A program made the position numbers and the translations under genes. From Sphingomonas sp. CBMAI 2297 (GTDB lineage: Bacteria; Pseudomonadota; Alphaproteobacteria; Sphingomonadales; Sphingomonadaceae): a stretch of 64,000 bases of DNA. The stretch's first letter is position 1; the number at the start of each line of letters is the position of its first letter. The notes below the pieces were generated by a model that worked only from the letters and a program-made list of their open reading frames with translations, did not search any database and had not been told where the DNA came from. This document shows, piece after piece, positions 25,223-34,578 of the stretch. The stretch covers positions 1 to 64,000 of the forward strand of contig NZ_JAPDIR010000013.1 in the NCBI RefSeq assembly GCF_029870595.1, in the 5' to 3' direction.

Positions 25223-27649
25223 TCACCCTCGCAGCGCCGCGCCCAGCTTCGCCGCCGCGGCGACCACCTTGTCGGCGACTGCCTTCAGTTCCTCGTCGGT
25301 GAAGCTCTTTTCGCCCGGCTGGAGCGTGACTTCGATGGCGAGGCTCTTCTGGCCTTCCGGCACGCCGGCGCCGGTGAACAGGTCGAACAGCCGGGCATCG
25401 ACGATCGCCGCCTTGTCCGCTCCCTTCACGGCGCGGACGAGATCGCCCGCGGCCAGGGCGTCCGGCACCAGGAAGGCGAAGTCGCGGGTCACGGCTTGGA
25501 GCGCGGGCGGCGTATAGGCCGTGCGCATGAAGCCGCTCCCGCCGCGCTTGGCGGGCAGCGCATCGAGATAGAGCTCGACCGCGGCGACATCGCCGTCGAG
25601 GTCGAACGCCTTGAGCACGCTCGGATGGACCATGCCGAACGCCGCCAGCACCGTCTTGGGCCCAAGCCGCAGCGTCGCCGACTGGCCCGGATGCCAGACT
25701 TCGCCGGCTTCACCCATCACCTGCAGGTTCGCCACCGGCGCGCCGGCGGCCTCGAGCAGCGCCAGCGCCTCGGCCTTGGCGTCGAACGCCGTGAAGGGCT
25801 GCGCCTTGCCGCCCTGCCAGCCGCGCGGGGTCTTGGCGCCGGCCAGCAGCACGCCCAGCGTCACGCGTTCATCGAGATTCTTGGCGCTGTCCGCCAGATA
25901 GCGCCGGCCCAGCTCGAACAGGCGCACCGAAGCCGCCCCGCGCTTGAGGTTGCGCTCCGCTGCGCCGAGCAGGCCCGGCAGCAGCGACGGGCGCATCACC
26001 TTCATGTCCTCGCTGATCGGGTTGGCCAGCGTCCAGGCGCCGCCGCCGAACGGCGCCGCCTGGCCTTCCGAGACGAAGCTCCAGGTCACCGCTTCGTTCA
26101 GCCCGCGCGCCGCGGCGGTCCGCCGCAACCTGCGCTCGAGCTTCTGCTCGGGCGTCGCCGTCGGCCGGGCCACGCCGGGGAGGCGCGACAACGGCGTGGA
26201 GGGAACATGGTCGATGCCCTCGATGCGGATCACTTCCTCGACCAGGTCGGCCGGCCCGTCCACGTCGCGGCGCCAGCTCGGCGCGGTGACGCGCAGCGCG
26301 TCGAAGCCATCGGCCAGCTCGACCGGATCGCCATTGCCGTCGAGCGGCTGGACGGTGAAGCCGAGGCTCTCGAGGATCGCGACCTGGCGCGCCGCCGGTA
26401 CGGCGAGGCCGCCCAGCGTCTCGGCGAGCTTCGGATCATAGCCGGTGGTGACGCCCACCCTCGGCAGCGTGCCGGCGCGCGTGACCTCGCTCGCCTTGCC
26501 GCCGCACAGCCGGGTCACCAGCCGCGTCGCGATCGCGATGCCGTCTTCGAGGAACGCGGGGTCGACGCCGCGTTCGAAGCGCGAGCGTGCGTCGCTGGTC
26601 AGCATCAGCTTCTGGCCGGCACGGGCGATATGGTCCGGATCGAAGAACGCGCATTCGATCACGACGTCGGTGGTGGCGTCGGACACGCCGGTGTCCTCGC
26701 CGCCCATGATGCCGCCGATATCGTGCACGCCATTGTCGTCGGCGATCACCGTGATCGTCTCGTCGAGCGTGTAGGTCTTCTCGTTGAGCGCCAGCACCTG
26801 CTCGCCGGCCCTGGCCTTGCGCACCGTCAGCGCGCCCGAGAGCTTCGCCTTGTCATAGACGTGCAGCGGGCGGCCGAGATCGATCATCACGTAATTGGTG
26901 ATGTCGACCAGGGCCGAGATCGGCCGCTGGCCGATCGCCTTGAGCCGGCGCTGCATCCATTCGGGCGAGGCGCCGTTGGTCACGCCGCGGACCGTCTGGC
27001 CATAATAGGCCGGGCACCCCTCGGGCGCCTCGATCTTCACCTCGGGGCCCGTGCCTTCGCCCTGTACCGGCTCGGCATCGAGCGGCTTGAGCGTGCCGAT
27101 GCCCGCCGCGGCGAGGTCGCGCGCGATGCCGCGCACGCCCATGCAATCCTGGCGGTTCGGCGTGATCGAGATGTCGAACACCGGGTCGTTGAGTTCCGCA
27201 TAATCGGCAAAGGCGGTGCCCACCGGCGCATCGGCCGGCAGCTCGATGATCCCGTCATGATCGTCGCCGAGCTCCAGCTCGCGGGTCGAGCACATCATGC
27301 CGTTCGATTCGACGCCGCGCACCGCCGCGACCTTGAGCGCCATGCCATTGGCCGGCACCACGGCGCCCGGCGTGCCGAGCACGCCGACCAGCCCGGCGCG
27401 CGCATTGGGCGCGCCGCAGACGACGGTCAGCGCCTGCTCGCCGGTATCGACCGTGAGCACTTGCAGCTTGTCGGCCTGGGGATGCCGCTCGGCGGTCAGC
27501 ACCCTGGCGACGCGGAAGCCGTTCAGCTTCTCGCCTGGATTCTCCACGCCTTCCACTTCGAGGCCGACGCGGGTCAGCGCCTCCTCGATGTCGGTGAGCG
27601 AGGCGTTGGTATCGAGATGCTCCTTGAGCCAGCTCAGGGTGAACTTCAT
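25223..27649 (-). CDS. pheT: phenylalanine--tRNA ligase beta subunit
   Basis: An 808-residue protein from ATG 27649 ([13 protein letters not shown]). It has the N-terminal tRNA-binding OB domain ([19 protein letters not shown]), the B3/B4 editing domain ([13 protein letters not shown]), B5 ([16 protein letters not shown] region), and the C-terminal anticodon-binding FDX-ACB domain ([17 protein letters not shown]). With PheS it forms the heterotetramer charging tRNA-Phe. It overlaps pheS by 4 bp. A longer in-frame start upstream falls inside pheS and is rejected. Confidence 0.96.
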   Translation of the reverse strand: MKFTLSWLKEHLDTNASLTDIEEALTRVGLEVEGVENPGEKLNGFRVARVLTAERHPQADKLQVLTVDTGEQALTVVCGAPNARAGLVGVLGTPGAVVPANGMALKVAAVRGVESNGMMCSTRELELGDDHDGIIELPADAPVGTAFADYAELNDPVFDISITPNRQDCMGVRGIARDLAAAGIGTLKPLDAEPVQGEGTGPEVKIEAPEGCPAYYGQTVRGVTNGASPEWMQRRLKAIGQRPISALVDITNYVMIDLGRPLHVYDKAKLSGALTVRKARAGEQVLALNEKTYTLDETITVIADDNGVHDIGGIMGGEDTGVSDATTDVVIECAFFDPDHIARAGQKLMLTSDARSRFERGVDPAFLEDGIAIATRLVTRLCGGKASEVTRAGTLPRVGVTTGYDPKLAETLGGLAVPAARQVAILESLGFTVQPLDGNGDPVELADGFDALRVTAPSWRRDVDGPADLVEEVIRIEGIDHVPSTPLSRLPGVARPTATPEQKLERRLRRTAAARGLNEAVTWSFVSEGQAAPFGGGAWTLANPISEDMKVMRPSLLPGLLGAAERNLKRGAASVRLFELGRRYLADSAKNLDERVTLGVLLAGAKTPRGWQGGKAQPFTAFDAKAEALALLEAAGAPVANLQVMGEAGEVWHPGQSATLRLGPKTVLAAFGMVHPSVLKAFDLDGDVAAVELYLDALPAKRGGSGFMRTAYTPPALQAVTRDFAFLVPDALAAGDLVRAVKGADKAAIVDARLFDLFTGAGVPEGQKSLAIEVTLQPGEKSFTDEELKAVADKVVAAAAKLGAALRG

Positions 27650-28746
27650 GCGCCCACTCCCCCGCTCAGCGTGGGCACGTCGAGCGCCGAGAAGCCGTAA
27701 TGCCTCAGCCAGCGCAGATCGCCGTCGAAGAAGGCGCGCAAATCGTCCATCCCATATTTGAGCATCGCCAGCCGGTCGACGCCGGTGCCGAAGGCAAAGC
27801 CCTGCCATTCGTTCGGATCGAGCCCGCAGGCCTCGATCACCTTGCGGTGGACCATCCCGGAGCCGAGCACTTCCATCCAGCCGCCATTATCCGACTTGCG
27901 CGGATCGCCGCCGATCACGCGCTTGCCGTTCTGCCAGGTGAAGCCGACATCGACTTCGGCCGAAGGCTCGGTGAACGGGAAATAGCTCGGGCGCAGCCGC
28001 AGCACGATGTCGTCGCGCTCGAAGAACGCCTTGAGGAAGGTCTCGAGCGTCCATTTGAGATGGCCGAGCGTGATCCCCTTGTCGATCACCAGCCCTTCGA
28101 TCTGGTGGAACATCGGGGTGTGCGTAGCGTCGCTGTCCGAACGATAGACCCGGCCCGGCGCGATGATCCGGATCGGCGGCTTGTTCGCCACCATGGTGCG
28201 GATCTGCACCGGCGAAGTGTGGGTGCGCAGCAGATATTTCTGGCTGCCGTCCGCCTCGCGCGGGAAATAGAAGGTGTCGTGCATCGCCCGTGCCGGATGA
28301 GTCTCCGGGATGTTGAGCGCGGTGAAATTGTGCCAGTCGTCCTCGATCTCCGGGCCGGTGGCGACGGAGAAGCCCAGATCGGCGAAGATCTCGGCCAGCT
28401 CGTCCATCACCTGGCTCACCGGATGCACGCTGCCCGCCGCCACGCCGTCCACCGGCAACGTCATGTCGAGCGTCTCGTCGGCAAGCCGGGCGTCGAGCGC
28501 CGCCTTTTCCAGCGAGGCCTTGCGCGCGGCCAGCGCCTCGGTCACGGCCTCGCGCAGGCCGTGGATGCGCGGGCCCTGTTCCTGGCGCTCCTCGGGGCTC
28601 ATCCCGCCCAGGGTCTTGAGCAGGGCGGTGATCGCCCCCTGCTTGCCGAGCGCGTGCACGCGCACCGCTTCGAGCGGCTCGAGCCCCGCCGCGGCATCGA
28701 CCGCGCCGAGCAGGTCGGTGCGGAGCTGGTCCAGATCGGTCGTCAT
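27646..28746 (-). CDS. pheS: phenylalanine--tRNA ligase alpha subunit
   Basis: A 366-residue class II synthetase subunit from ATG 28746; a TTG directly before it is a weaker alternative. After an N-terminal coiled coil, motif 1 lies in [20 protein letters not shown]. Motif 2 is [14 protein letters not shown] with the following [18 protein letters not shown]. Motif 3 is [17 protein letters not shown]. Start of the pheST operon, which lies downstream of rpmI-rplT as in many bacteria but behind its own gap and the rplT terminator. Confidence 0.97.
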   Translation of the reverse strand: MTTDLDQLRTDLLGAVDAAAGLEPLEAVRVHALGKQGAITALLKTLGGMSPEERQEQGPRIHGLREAVTEALAARKASLEKAALDARLADETLDMTLPVDGVAAGSVHPVSQVMDELAEIFADLGFSVATGPEIEDDWHNFTALNIPETHPARAMHDTFYFPREADGSQKYLLRTHTSPVQIRTMVANKPPIRIIAPGRVYRSDSDATHTPMFHQIEGLVIDKGITLGHLKWTLETFLKAFFERDDIVLRLRPSYFPFTEPSAEVDVGFTWQNGKRVIGGDPRKSDNGGWMEVLGSGMVHRKVIEACGLDPNEWQGFAFGTGVDRLAMLKYGMDDLRAFFDGDLRWLRHYGFSALDVPTLSGGVGA

Positions 28747-28790
28747 CAAATCCTCATTTGGTCGAGGGAGCCTCTAGCGGGGGCGAGGGC

Positions 28791-28825
28791 AAAGAAAAAG
28801 GGCGCCGGTGTTGCCACCGGCGCCC
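28791..28825 (-). terminator. rho-independent terminator of the rpmI-rplT operon
   Basis: Read on the minus strand, a perfect 11-bp stem (28815-28825 with 28800-28810, four-base loop) is followed by TTTTTCTTT (complement of 28791-28799). It starts 27 bases after the rplT stop. It separates the ribosomal protein genes from pheST, which must then have its own promoter or rely on read-through. Confidence 0.88.
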
Positions 28826-28851
28826 CATTTTCTCGTACTCGCTCAGGTCGC

Positions 28852-29217
28852 TCAGGCGGCCTGGGGCAGAGCCGCCTTCGCCTGCGCGATGATGGCGGTA
28901 AAGGCTTCGCCCTCGTGCATCGCGATATCGGCCAGGACCTTGCGGTCCAGCTCGATGCCGGCGAGCTTCAGCCCGTGCATGAACTGCGAATAGGTCAGGC
29001 CCTCGGCGCGGACGCCGGCGTTGATGCGCTGAATCCACAGACCACGGAAGGTCCGCTTCTTAACCTTGCGGTCGCGATAGGCGTACTGGCCGGCCTTCTC
29101 GACGGCCTGGCGGGCGATGCGGATCGTGTTCTTGCGACGACCGCGATAGCCCTTTGCCTGCTCCAGGATGTTCTTGTGCTTGGCCTTGGTGGTAACACCA
29201 CGCTTAACTCGTGCCAT
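28852..29217 (-). CDS. rplT: 50S ribosomal protein L20
   Basis: A 121-residue basic protein of normal length for L20, with [20 protein letters not shown] at the start and [17 protein letters not shown] near the C-terminus. It binds 23S rRNA early in 50S assembly. It follows rpmI by 14 bases and ends before a strong terminator. Confidence 0.98.
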   Translation of the reverse strand: MARVKRGVTTKAKHKNILEQAKGYRGRRKNTIRIARQAVEKAGQYAYRDRKVKKRTFRGLWIQRINAGVRAEGLTYSQFMHGLKLAGIELDRKVLADIAMHEGEAFTAIIAQAKAALPQAA

Positions 29218-29231
29218 TTCTCAGGCCCTCC

Positions 29232-29435
29232 TTACTTCAGACCGTAGGGCGCCCATGCCTTGATGTGCGCGACATCGGCATCGGCGAGCACGGAGGTGCC
29301 GCGGTTCTGGCGGATATACTTGGCGTTGTGGCTGATCAGCCGGTGGCGCTTGCCGGCCACACCGTGCTTCACCTTGCCGGTGGCGGTGAGCTTGAAGCGC
29401 TTCTTCACGCCGCTCTTCGTCTTGAGCTTGGGCAT
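29232..29435 (-). CDS. rpmI: 50S ribosomal protein L35
   Basis: A 67-residue protein from ATG 29435 (MPKLKTKSGVKKRFKLTATG), the normal L35 start; a longer frame upstream is not supported. It is preceded by AAGGAG. infC, which precedes rpmI in many bacteria, is not here: the next upstream gene is hisN. The 228-base gap 29436-29663 would hold the operon promoter and leader, but I can point to no convincing -35/-10 or leader fold. Confidence 0.97.
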   Translation of the reverse strand: MPKLKTKSGVKKRFKLTATGKVKHGVAGKRHRLISHNAKYIRQNRGTSVLADADVAHIKAWAPYGLK

Positions 29436-29663
29436 TTTCGTCTCCTTGAGTTCGACGATTGCGGACACGCGCGGCAGCCCATTCAGCCGGCGCATCCCTA
29501 CGATCGCGGAAAGCGGGCCCCCTAGCGCAAAGCCCCGACCGGCGCAACCCGAGTCGGAAACCGGCTTGCTCCCTCGCCGTCCGCCAGGCCGCGCAAGGAG
29601 AAGTGCGGGAGGGAAGAACCGGCCGTCCCGTGGCGTAAACTTCGTAACCTTTCGAGTCGCGGC

Positions 29664-30458
29664 TCAATGGCCGTGATCATGCCCCCGGCAGGCCAGTGCC
29701 TCGAGGATATCGTCGATCCGCGCCGGATCGCCGGCGGCGATCACCTCGCCATTGCTCCCGGCGTGCAGGGGATCGCCCTGCCAGTCGCACATCCGCCCGC
29801 CCGCGCCCTCGACGATGGGGACCAGCGCGGCGAAGTCGTGCAGCTTGAGCCCCGCCTCGACGACGATGTCCATCCAGCCGCTCGCGACGCAGCCATAATT
29901 ATAGCAGTCGCCGCCCAGCACCGTGCTCATCACCGCGCCGTCGAGATGCTCGAAGGCATGGAGCTGGTCGTCGCCGAACAGCGCCGGCGAAGTGGTGGCG
30001 AGGATCGCCTGGTCGAGGTCGCGGCAGCGGCGCGTCGCGGCCGGCGCGCCGTTGAACAGGGTCGGCCGCCCCGCCACGCCCAGCCAGCGCTCCCGCGTCA
30101 CCGGCTGGTCGAGGATGCCGAGCAGCGGCCAGCCATCCTCGATCAGCGCGATCAGCGTGCCGAAGATCGGGCGGCCGGCGATGAAGGCGCGCGTGCCGTC
30201 GATCGGATCGAGCACCCACAGGCGCCCGCTCGTTCCTTCGCGCGTGCCGAACTCCTCGCCCTGGATGCCGTCCATCGGGCGCTCTGCGACGATCAGCCGG
30301 CGCATCGCTTCCTCGGCGGCGCGATCGGCAAGAGTGACCGGGGACTGGTCGTCCTTGGCCTCGAGGCCGTGGGCGCCGCGGAAATAGGGGAGGATCGCCG
30401 CGCCCGCCGCATCGGCAAGGCGTTCGGCAAGGGCGATATCGGCTGCGGTCACGGGCAT
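29664..30458 (-). CDS. hisN: inositol monophosphatase-family phosphatase, probable histidinol-phosphatase
   Basis: A 264-residue cytoplasmic enzyme from ATG 30458. Metal-binding motifs of the family are present: GEEFG (EE pair), WVLDPIDGTRAFIAG and the C-terminal GWMDIVVEAGLKLHDFAALV with the third metal Asp. The short form and the WVLDPIDGTRAFI type fit HisN, the inositol-monophosphatase-like histidinol-phosphate phosphatase of histidine synthesis in alphaproteobacteria. Another inositol phosphatase activity cannot be excluded. It is divergent from the phospholipase gene. Confidence 0.8.
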   Translation of the reverse strand: MPVTAADIALAERLADAAGAAILPYFRGAHGLEAKDDQSPVTLADRAAEEAMRRLIVAERPMDGIQGEEFGTREGTSGRLWVLDPIDGTRAFIAGRPIFGTLIALIEDGWPLLGILDQPVTRERWLGVAGRPTLFNGAPAATRRCRDLDQAILATTSPALFGDDQLHAFEHLDGAVMSTVLGGDCYNYGCVASGWMDIVVEAGLKLHDFAALVPIVEGAGGRMCDWQGDPLHAGSNGEVIAAGDPARIDDILEALACRGHDHGH

Positions 30459-30524
30459 TCGACACGCCCTAGCCCCGAGATTTTGACTCGCCAAGGTCAC
30501 AAAGCCCTGTCACTCAACCGGCCG

Positions 30525-31589
30525 ATGCGCCGCCGCCTGCTGATTCCGATCGCGTTCCTCGCCGCCACGCCTGCCGCGGCCCAGGGCCTGCGCGCCGTGC
30601 CTGCCCAGCCCGCCTCGGAGGCGGAGGCGTTGCGCGGCGTCGAGGTCTTCCTGGTCAACGAGGGCGATCTGGCGGTCACCGATGCCGGCCCGCGCGAGAT
30701 CGAGGTCACCGCGGTGGACGGCACGCGCCTGGTGCTCGAGCGCGCGCCCGGCCCGCTGCCCACCGTCGCGCCGCACGGCTTCGCCAAGGCGCGCTACGTG
30801 CCGGTGAGCGTGGCCGGCCGCGCGGTGCCGCCCACCGAGCAGCACGCCGCCGCCGAGATCCCGCAGGGGGAGACGGTGGTGCAGAGCGCGACCGGCAGCT
30901 CGGCCGCCTTTGTCGACCGGTTCGAGCCGCACGAGCCGATCTATGGCGCGTTCGGCCTGAAGGATGCCGGCGGCAAGTTGCAGGTGAGCTTCGCCTTCCG
31001 CCCGTTCGGCGAGAAGGCGCCGCTCAAGCTCGGCAATCTGCGCTTCGCCTATACCCAGACGATGTTCTGGGCGCTGAACCGGCCTTCGGGGCCGTTCCGC
31101 TCGACCAATTACAGCCCCGAAGTCTATGCCGACATTCCCTTCGACGACACCACCAAGGTGGCGCTCGGCTATCGCCATGATTCGAACGGGCGCGGCGTGG
31201 CCGACTCGGTCGATCTCAACCGGGTGTTCCTGCGCGCCGAGAAGCGCTTCGACCTGGGCGGCGACTGGCATCTCGACGTCGCGCCCCAGGCCTGGTTCTA
31301 TCTCGGCCGGCTGGGCACCGCGCCGGACGTGAAGAACTATTTCGGCTATACCAGCCTCACCGCCGCGATCGGCCAGCAGGACGGGTTGAAGCTGTCGCTA
31401 ACCGGTCGCGGCAATTTCGAGACGGGCAAGGGCGCGGCCGAATTGTTCGTCTCCTATCCGCTGGCGCGGATTGCCAAGGGAGTGGGCTTCTATATCTTCG
31501 GCCAGGCCTTCACCGGCTATGGCGAGGCGCTGGACGACTATCGCCGGAACGACACCCATGCCCGGATCGGCATCGCGCTGACGCGCTAG
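30525..31589 (+). CDS. pldA: outer membrane phospholipase A (OMPLA)
   Basis: A 354-residue protein with Sec signal (LLIPIAFLAATPAAAQ). Residues about 25-120 form an extra beta-rich region (VEVFLVNEGDLAVT, GPREIEVTAVDGTRLVLE), then the 12-strand OMPLA barrel. The active site is GYRHDSNGRG with His218 and Ser220, followed by SVDLNRVF containing the third residue Asn. FGQAFTGYGEALDDY is the second conserved block. It hydrolyses phospholipids in the outer leaflet when the membrane is perturbed. The start ATG 30525 gives a clean signal peptide; the frame is open far upstream but that part is antisense to hisN. Confidence 0.9.
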   Translation: MRRRLLIPIAFLAATPAAAQGLRAVPAQPASEAEALRGVEVFLVNEGDLAVTDAGPREIEVTAVDGTRLVLERAPGPLPTVAPHGFAKARYVPVSVAGRAVPPTEQHAAAEIPQGETVVQSATGSSAAFVDRFEPHEPIYGAFGLKDAGGKLQVSFAFRPFGEKAPLKLGNLRFAYTQTMFWALNRPSGPFRSTNYSPEVYADIPFDDTTKVALGYRHDSNGRGVADSVDLNRVFLRAEKRFDLGGDWHLDVAPQAWFYLGRLGTAPDVKNYFGYTSLTAAIGQQDGLKLSLTGRGNFETGKGAAELFVSYPLARIAKGVGFYIFGQAFTGYGEALDDYRRNDTHARIGIALTR

Positions 31590-31619
31590 CCGCCGGCAAC
31601 GACATTCAGGAGGATCGCC

Positions 31620-32162
31620 ATGCGCAAATTGCTGATCGCCGCCGCCCTGTCGCTCGCCGTGCCGGCCATGGCCACGCTCAAGCCCGGCCAGCGCGCGCCC
31701 GACTTCACCGCCCCCGGCGCGATGGCGGGCAAGCCCTTCACGGTCAACCTCAAGGCGGCGCTGAAGAAGGGGCCGGTCGTCCTCTATTTCTTCCCCGCCG
31801 CCTTCACCGAAGGCTGCAATGCCGAGGCGCATGCCTTTGCCGAGGCGCTGCCCGATTTCCAGAAGGCCGGCGCCAGCGTGATCGGGATGACCGCGGGCAA
31901 TATCGACAAGCTCGAGGCCTTTTCGGCGGAGAAATGCGCCGGCAAGTTCGCCGTCGCCGCCGCCAGCCCCGAGATCGTCAAGGCCTATGACGTCCAGCTG
32001 ACCCGGCCCGACGGCACCGCCACCAAGATCACCAGCCGGACCTCCTATGTGATCGCGCCGGACGGCAAGCTGCTCTTCGTCCATTCGGACATGAGCCCGG
32101 CGGGACATATCCGGCTCTCGCTGGAAGCCGTCCAGAAATACCGGGCCGCGCACAGGCACTGA
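31620..32162 (+). CDS. periplasmic peroxiredoxin (BCP/AhpC-like)
   Basis: A 180-residue protein with AGGAGG ahead of ATG 31620, a Sec signal (KLLIAAALSLAVPAMA) and a thioredoxin-fold peroxiredoxin domain. The peroxidatic cysteine is in FPAAFTEGCNAEAHAF, where the usual motif is PxxxTPGC. A second cysteine (AEKCAGKF) could be the resolving residue. It probably reduces peroxides in the periplasm, close to the outer-membrane phospholipase gene just upstream (30 bases), which may share its transcript. Confidence 0.8.
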   Translation: MRKLLIAAALSLAVPAMATLKPGQRAPDFTAPGAMAGKPFTVNLKAALKKGPVVLYFFPAAFTEGCNAEAHAFAEALPDFQKAGASVIGMTAGNIDKLEAFSAEKCAGKFAVAAASPEIVKAYDVQLTRPDGTATKITSRTSYVIAPDGKLLFVHSDMSPAGHIRLSLEAVQKYRAAHRH

Positions 32163-32298
32163 TCTCCGGAGCCGGTATTTTCACGAGTCCGCAAGCTTTG
32201 CTCACCGGATATTAGCAGTTGGGGCCTAGTCTGCACGGCGTGGCGGTGCTGCGGGTCGGCACTGTCGGGACCAAATTTCTGGTGAGGAATTGAGGCAG

Positions 32299-33318
32299 AT
32301 GGTCGCGGCCAAGGCCGTTCGGGTGGCAAGCGGTTCCCAGGCCGCACGTGGCCTGTACGACCGCATCGGAGAATTTCTGATAGACCAGCGGCTGGATCCC
32401 GATCCGGCCAATTATGCTTTCGCCTATCAGCTTCTCGCCAACCCCGATGGCCCGCTCGCCCGGGCGGTGCACGCGCTGACCGATGGCGGCGTCCGCCTCA
32501 CCCGGCGCGACATCGAGACGCTGGGGTGCGACGCGCAGCCCGTCGCTGGCATGCCCACCGCCACGATCGAGAAGGCCCAGGGGCTGGTCGCCCAGACCCA
32601 GATGCAGGTCGAGGGCTTTCAGGATATGGTCACGGCCATGCGCGCCGAGACGAAGGATTTCGGCCGCGACCTTGCCGCCAGCGCGCAGGCGATGCGCAGC
32701 TCGGGCGGCGACGATATCGAGATCGCCCGCATCACCGCGACGATGCTCGAGCGGGTCCGCAACGCCGAGGAGCGGCTGGAGACCGCCAATCGCGAGGCCA
32801 GCGAGCTGCGCACCAAGCTGGAGGAGGCGCGCGACAATGCGCGCCGCGATCCGCTGACCGGCCTGCCCAATCGCCGCGCCTTCGAGGAGGCCTATGCCGC
32901 CCAGGCCTCGGCGGGGGCGCGGATCTGCATGGCGGTGTGCGATGTCGATCACTTCAAGTCGGTCAACGACCGGTTCGGCCATGTCGTCGGCGACCGGGTG
33001 CTCAAGGCGCTCGGCGAAGCGCTGTCCGACACCTGCAAGGGCCATCTCGTCGCGCGCTATGGCGGCGAGGAGTTCGTCGTCCTGTTCACCGGCCTCGACC
33101 TGATGGCGGCGCGCGAAGTGCTCGACCGGGCCCGCCTCGCCGTCTCCGCCAAGCGCTATCGCCTGCGCGAGACCGACGCGCCGCTGGGCGAGATCACCTT
33201 TTCCGCCGGCCTCAGCCCGGCGGCCCAGGACGAAGTGTTCGGCACCGTGTTCCACCGCGCCGACCAGCTTTGCTACGCCGCCAAGAATGGCGGCCGCAAC
33301 TGCGTCCGCGTCGATTGA
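32299..33318 (+). CDS. GGDEF-domain diguanylate cyclase, soluble
   Basis: A 339-residue protein from ATG 32299 (TTG 32290 is possible). The N-terminal ~150 residues are an unnamed helical domain followed by a coiled coil (ERVRNAEERLETANREAS). The GGDEF domain begins at RRDPLTGLPNRRAFEEAY and has an active-site RYGGEEFVVLF, so it is probably catalytic. The RxxD inhibitory site normally just before the active site is not present. No membrane helix is seen, so it makes c-di-GMP in the cytoplasm or through a protein partner. Confidence 0.88.
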   Translation: MVAAKAVRVASGSQAARGLYDRIGEFLIDQRLDPDPANYAFAYQLLANPDGPLARAVHALTDGGVRLTRRDIETLGCDAQPVAGMPTATIEKAQGLVAQTQMQVEGFQDMVTAMRAETKDFGRDLAASAQAMRSSGGDDIEIARITATMLERVRNAEERLETANREASELRTKLEEARDNARRDPLTGLPNRRAFEEAYAAQASAGARICMAVCDVDHFKSVNDRFGHVVGDRVLKALGEALSDTCKGHLVARYGGEEFVVLFTGLDLMAAREVLDRARLAVSAKRYRLRETDAPLGEITFSAGLSPAAQDEVFGTVFHRADQLCYAAKNGGRNCVRVD

Positions 33319-33349
33319 CCGGAATCGGACAGTCTCTGTCCGCCTTTGA

Positions 33350-33388
33350 TTGGGAAATTACACCATAGCTTGGTGTGTAATTTCCCAA
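33350..33388. promoter_or_regulatory. long AT-rich inverted repeat upstream of a sigma-54 promoter
   Basis: TTGGGAAATTACAC (33350-33363) is perfectly mirrored by GTGTAATTTCCCAA (33375-33388) across 11 bases. It is unusually AT-rich for this DNA. Its centre is about 97 bases upstream of the start site predicted from the sigma-54 promoter at 33441, the usual distance for an enhancer-binding activator site. A terminator for the GGDEF gene (stop 33318) is an alternative, but no T tract follows either arm. Confidence 0.6.
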
Positions 33389-33440
33389 CCGCGCGTAACT
33401 TTCTTACTCACGCTCAATGAAATCAATCACTTAGAAAACT

Positions 33441-33456
33441 GGCACGCTCCCTGCAA
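33441..33456 (+). promoter_or_regulatory. sigma-54 (RpoN) promoter
   Basis: TGGCACGCTCCCTGCA matches the -24/-12 consensus TGGCACG-N4-TTGCA at all but one position, with the invariant GG (33442-33443) and GC (33454-33455) spaced by exactly ten bases. Transcription would start near 33466-33467, about 50 bases before the first small ORF. Confidence 0.8.
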
Positions 33457-33516
33457 TCCATCTGGCATCGGCAACGCCGGATGGTCCGGCAACCGACAAT
33501 ACAGGGAGTAACTATC

Positions 33517-33624
33517 ATGGCCGTTCGTATCAGCTCGTTCCAGCACAGCGTTGCCGTCATCGGCGCCGTCGTCCTCACCTATGCCATCGTGCTCTTCTCC
33601 TCGCCCGTGGTTCCGATCGCGTGA
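33517..33624 (+). CDS. 35-residue single-helix membrane peptide (sigma-54 promoter)
   Basis: The ORF runs from ATG 33517 to TGA 33622-33624, with AGGGAG eight bases upstream. The peptide is MAVRISSFQH followed by a hydrophobic helix (SVAVIGAVVLTYAIVLFSS) and PVVPIA. This is one transmembrane segment with a short basic N-terminus, so it probably sits in the inner membrane. I recognise no named family. It is the first gene behind a near-perfect sigma-54 promoter and is followed 35 bases later by a second peptide of the same kind. A stress-responsive membrane role, like that of small Psp proteins, is only a guess. Confidence 0.65.
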   Translation: MAVRISSFQHSVAVIGAVVLTYAIVLFSSPVVPIA

Positions 33625-33659
33625 CCCGTAGCGGTCAGCACGGAACGGAGAGGATAAGC

Positions 33660-33755
33660 ATGACGCGCAGCCTGATGATCGGGATGGCCTCCTTCGCCAT
33701 CACCGCAATGGCGATCGCCACGGTCGGCCTGCAGGGTTTCAGCCACTTCGGCTGA
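33660..33755 (+). CDS. 31-residue single-helix membrane peptide (second ORF of sigma-54 unit)
   Basis: The ORF runs from ATG 33660 to TGA 33753-33755, with GGAGAGG six bases upstream, a very good ribosome site. The peptide is MTRS, a hydrophobic helix (LMIGMASFAITAMAIATVGL), then QGFSHFG. It has the same layout as the preceding peptide (short polar start, one helix, short tail) but no close sequence likeness. Both are too short for routine gene calling. The 208 bases after it, to 33963, hold nothing I can name. Confidence 0.6.
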   Translation: MTRSLMIGMASFAITAMAIATVGLQGFSHFG

Positions 33756-33963
33756 ACCCTGCCGGACCGCCCGGCGGCGGCCCCCAACTCCGGCGGAAGC
33801 TCGGCCCGCCTTATGGTTTCCCCAGGCATTCCATCCGGATGCCGCGAAGCTCGAAACCGCCGAGAAACCCGTGACGCGCTCCGGACATGAGCGCGGGACT
33901 TCAGCCCGGACTCCATCGCGGCCTTGCCGCCACCGTGCCCATCACGGCGCGACGGCCGGCGCG

Positions 33964-34578
33964 TCAGGCGGCGGCACCGGCTCCCACCCGGCCGATCGGG
34001 GCCTGCTCACCTCGCGAATAGGTGCCGGTGAGCAGCCCGGCGGCGATCACCCGGCCTTCCATCGCGCGCAGGATCGCGCCGCGCCCGGGATTGTCGCCGG
34101 GATCCTCGCCTTCGTTCAGCGCGAAGAGCTGGAAGGCGTAATTATGCTCGCCATGCCCGTTGGGCGGATCGGGCGGCAGCCAGCCCTCGACGAAGCGGCT
34201 GTTGCGGCCGACATCCTCCCCGTTCGGGCTGCCTTCGCCATCGAGCCCGATCTCACCTTCCTTGAGGTCGCCGCCGAGCGGCAGGCCCCAGACGATCGCG
34301 TGCACCACCGGCTGCGGGGTCGGCGCATCGGGGTCCTCGACGATCAGCACCAGCCGCGCGGTGCCTTCGGGCACGCCCGTCCAGAAGAGCGGCGGCGAGA
34401 TGCCCTCGCCATCGGCGGTGAACCGATCGGGCAGCCGCGCGCCGTTGGCGAAGGCCGGGCTGGCGAGATGGATCACGCCTTCGCCGGCCAGCTCGGGCCG
34501 GACGATCGCCAGCTTGTCGGCGCCGGCGCGAAATGGGCTCAGCGCCTTGCCGAGCCAATGGGGAAGATGTTCGAGCAT
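33964..34578 (-). CDS. YbhB/YbcL-family (PEBP) Raf kinase inhibitor-like protein
   Basis: A 204-residue protein. Conserved PEBP ligand-pocket motifs are visible: LVLIVEDPDAPTPQPVVHAI (the DPDxP motif) and GHGEHNYAFQLFAL, equivalent to GxHRY. It lacks a clear signal, so it is probably cytoplasmic. ATG 34578 is chosen; a GTG two codons upstream is possible. Bacterial PEBP proteins have no settled role. It stands alone between the small-peptide unit and the GST gene. Confidence 0.85.
   Translation of the reverse strand: MLEHLPHWLGKALSPFRAGADKLAIVRPELAGEGVIHLASPAFANGARLPDRFTADGEGISPPLFWTGVPEGTARLVLIVEDPDAPTPQPVVHAIVWGLPLGGDLKEGEIGLDGEGSPNGEDVGRNSRFVEGWLPPDPPNGHGEHNYAFQLFALNEGEDPGDNPGRGAILRAMEGRVIAAGLLTGTYSRGEQAPIGRVGAGAAA

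Noticed and set aside
29436..29663. An L20-type autoregulatory leader before rpmI
   Set aside because: I could not find a convincing pseudoknot or rRNA-like fold by eye; a covariance search would be needed.
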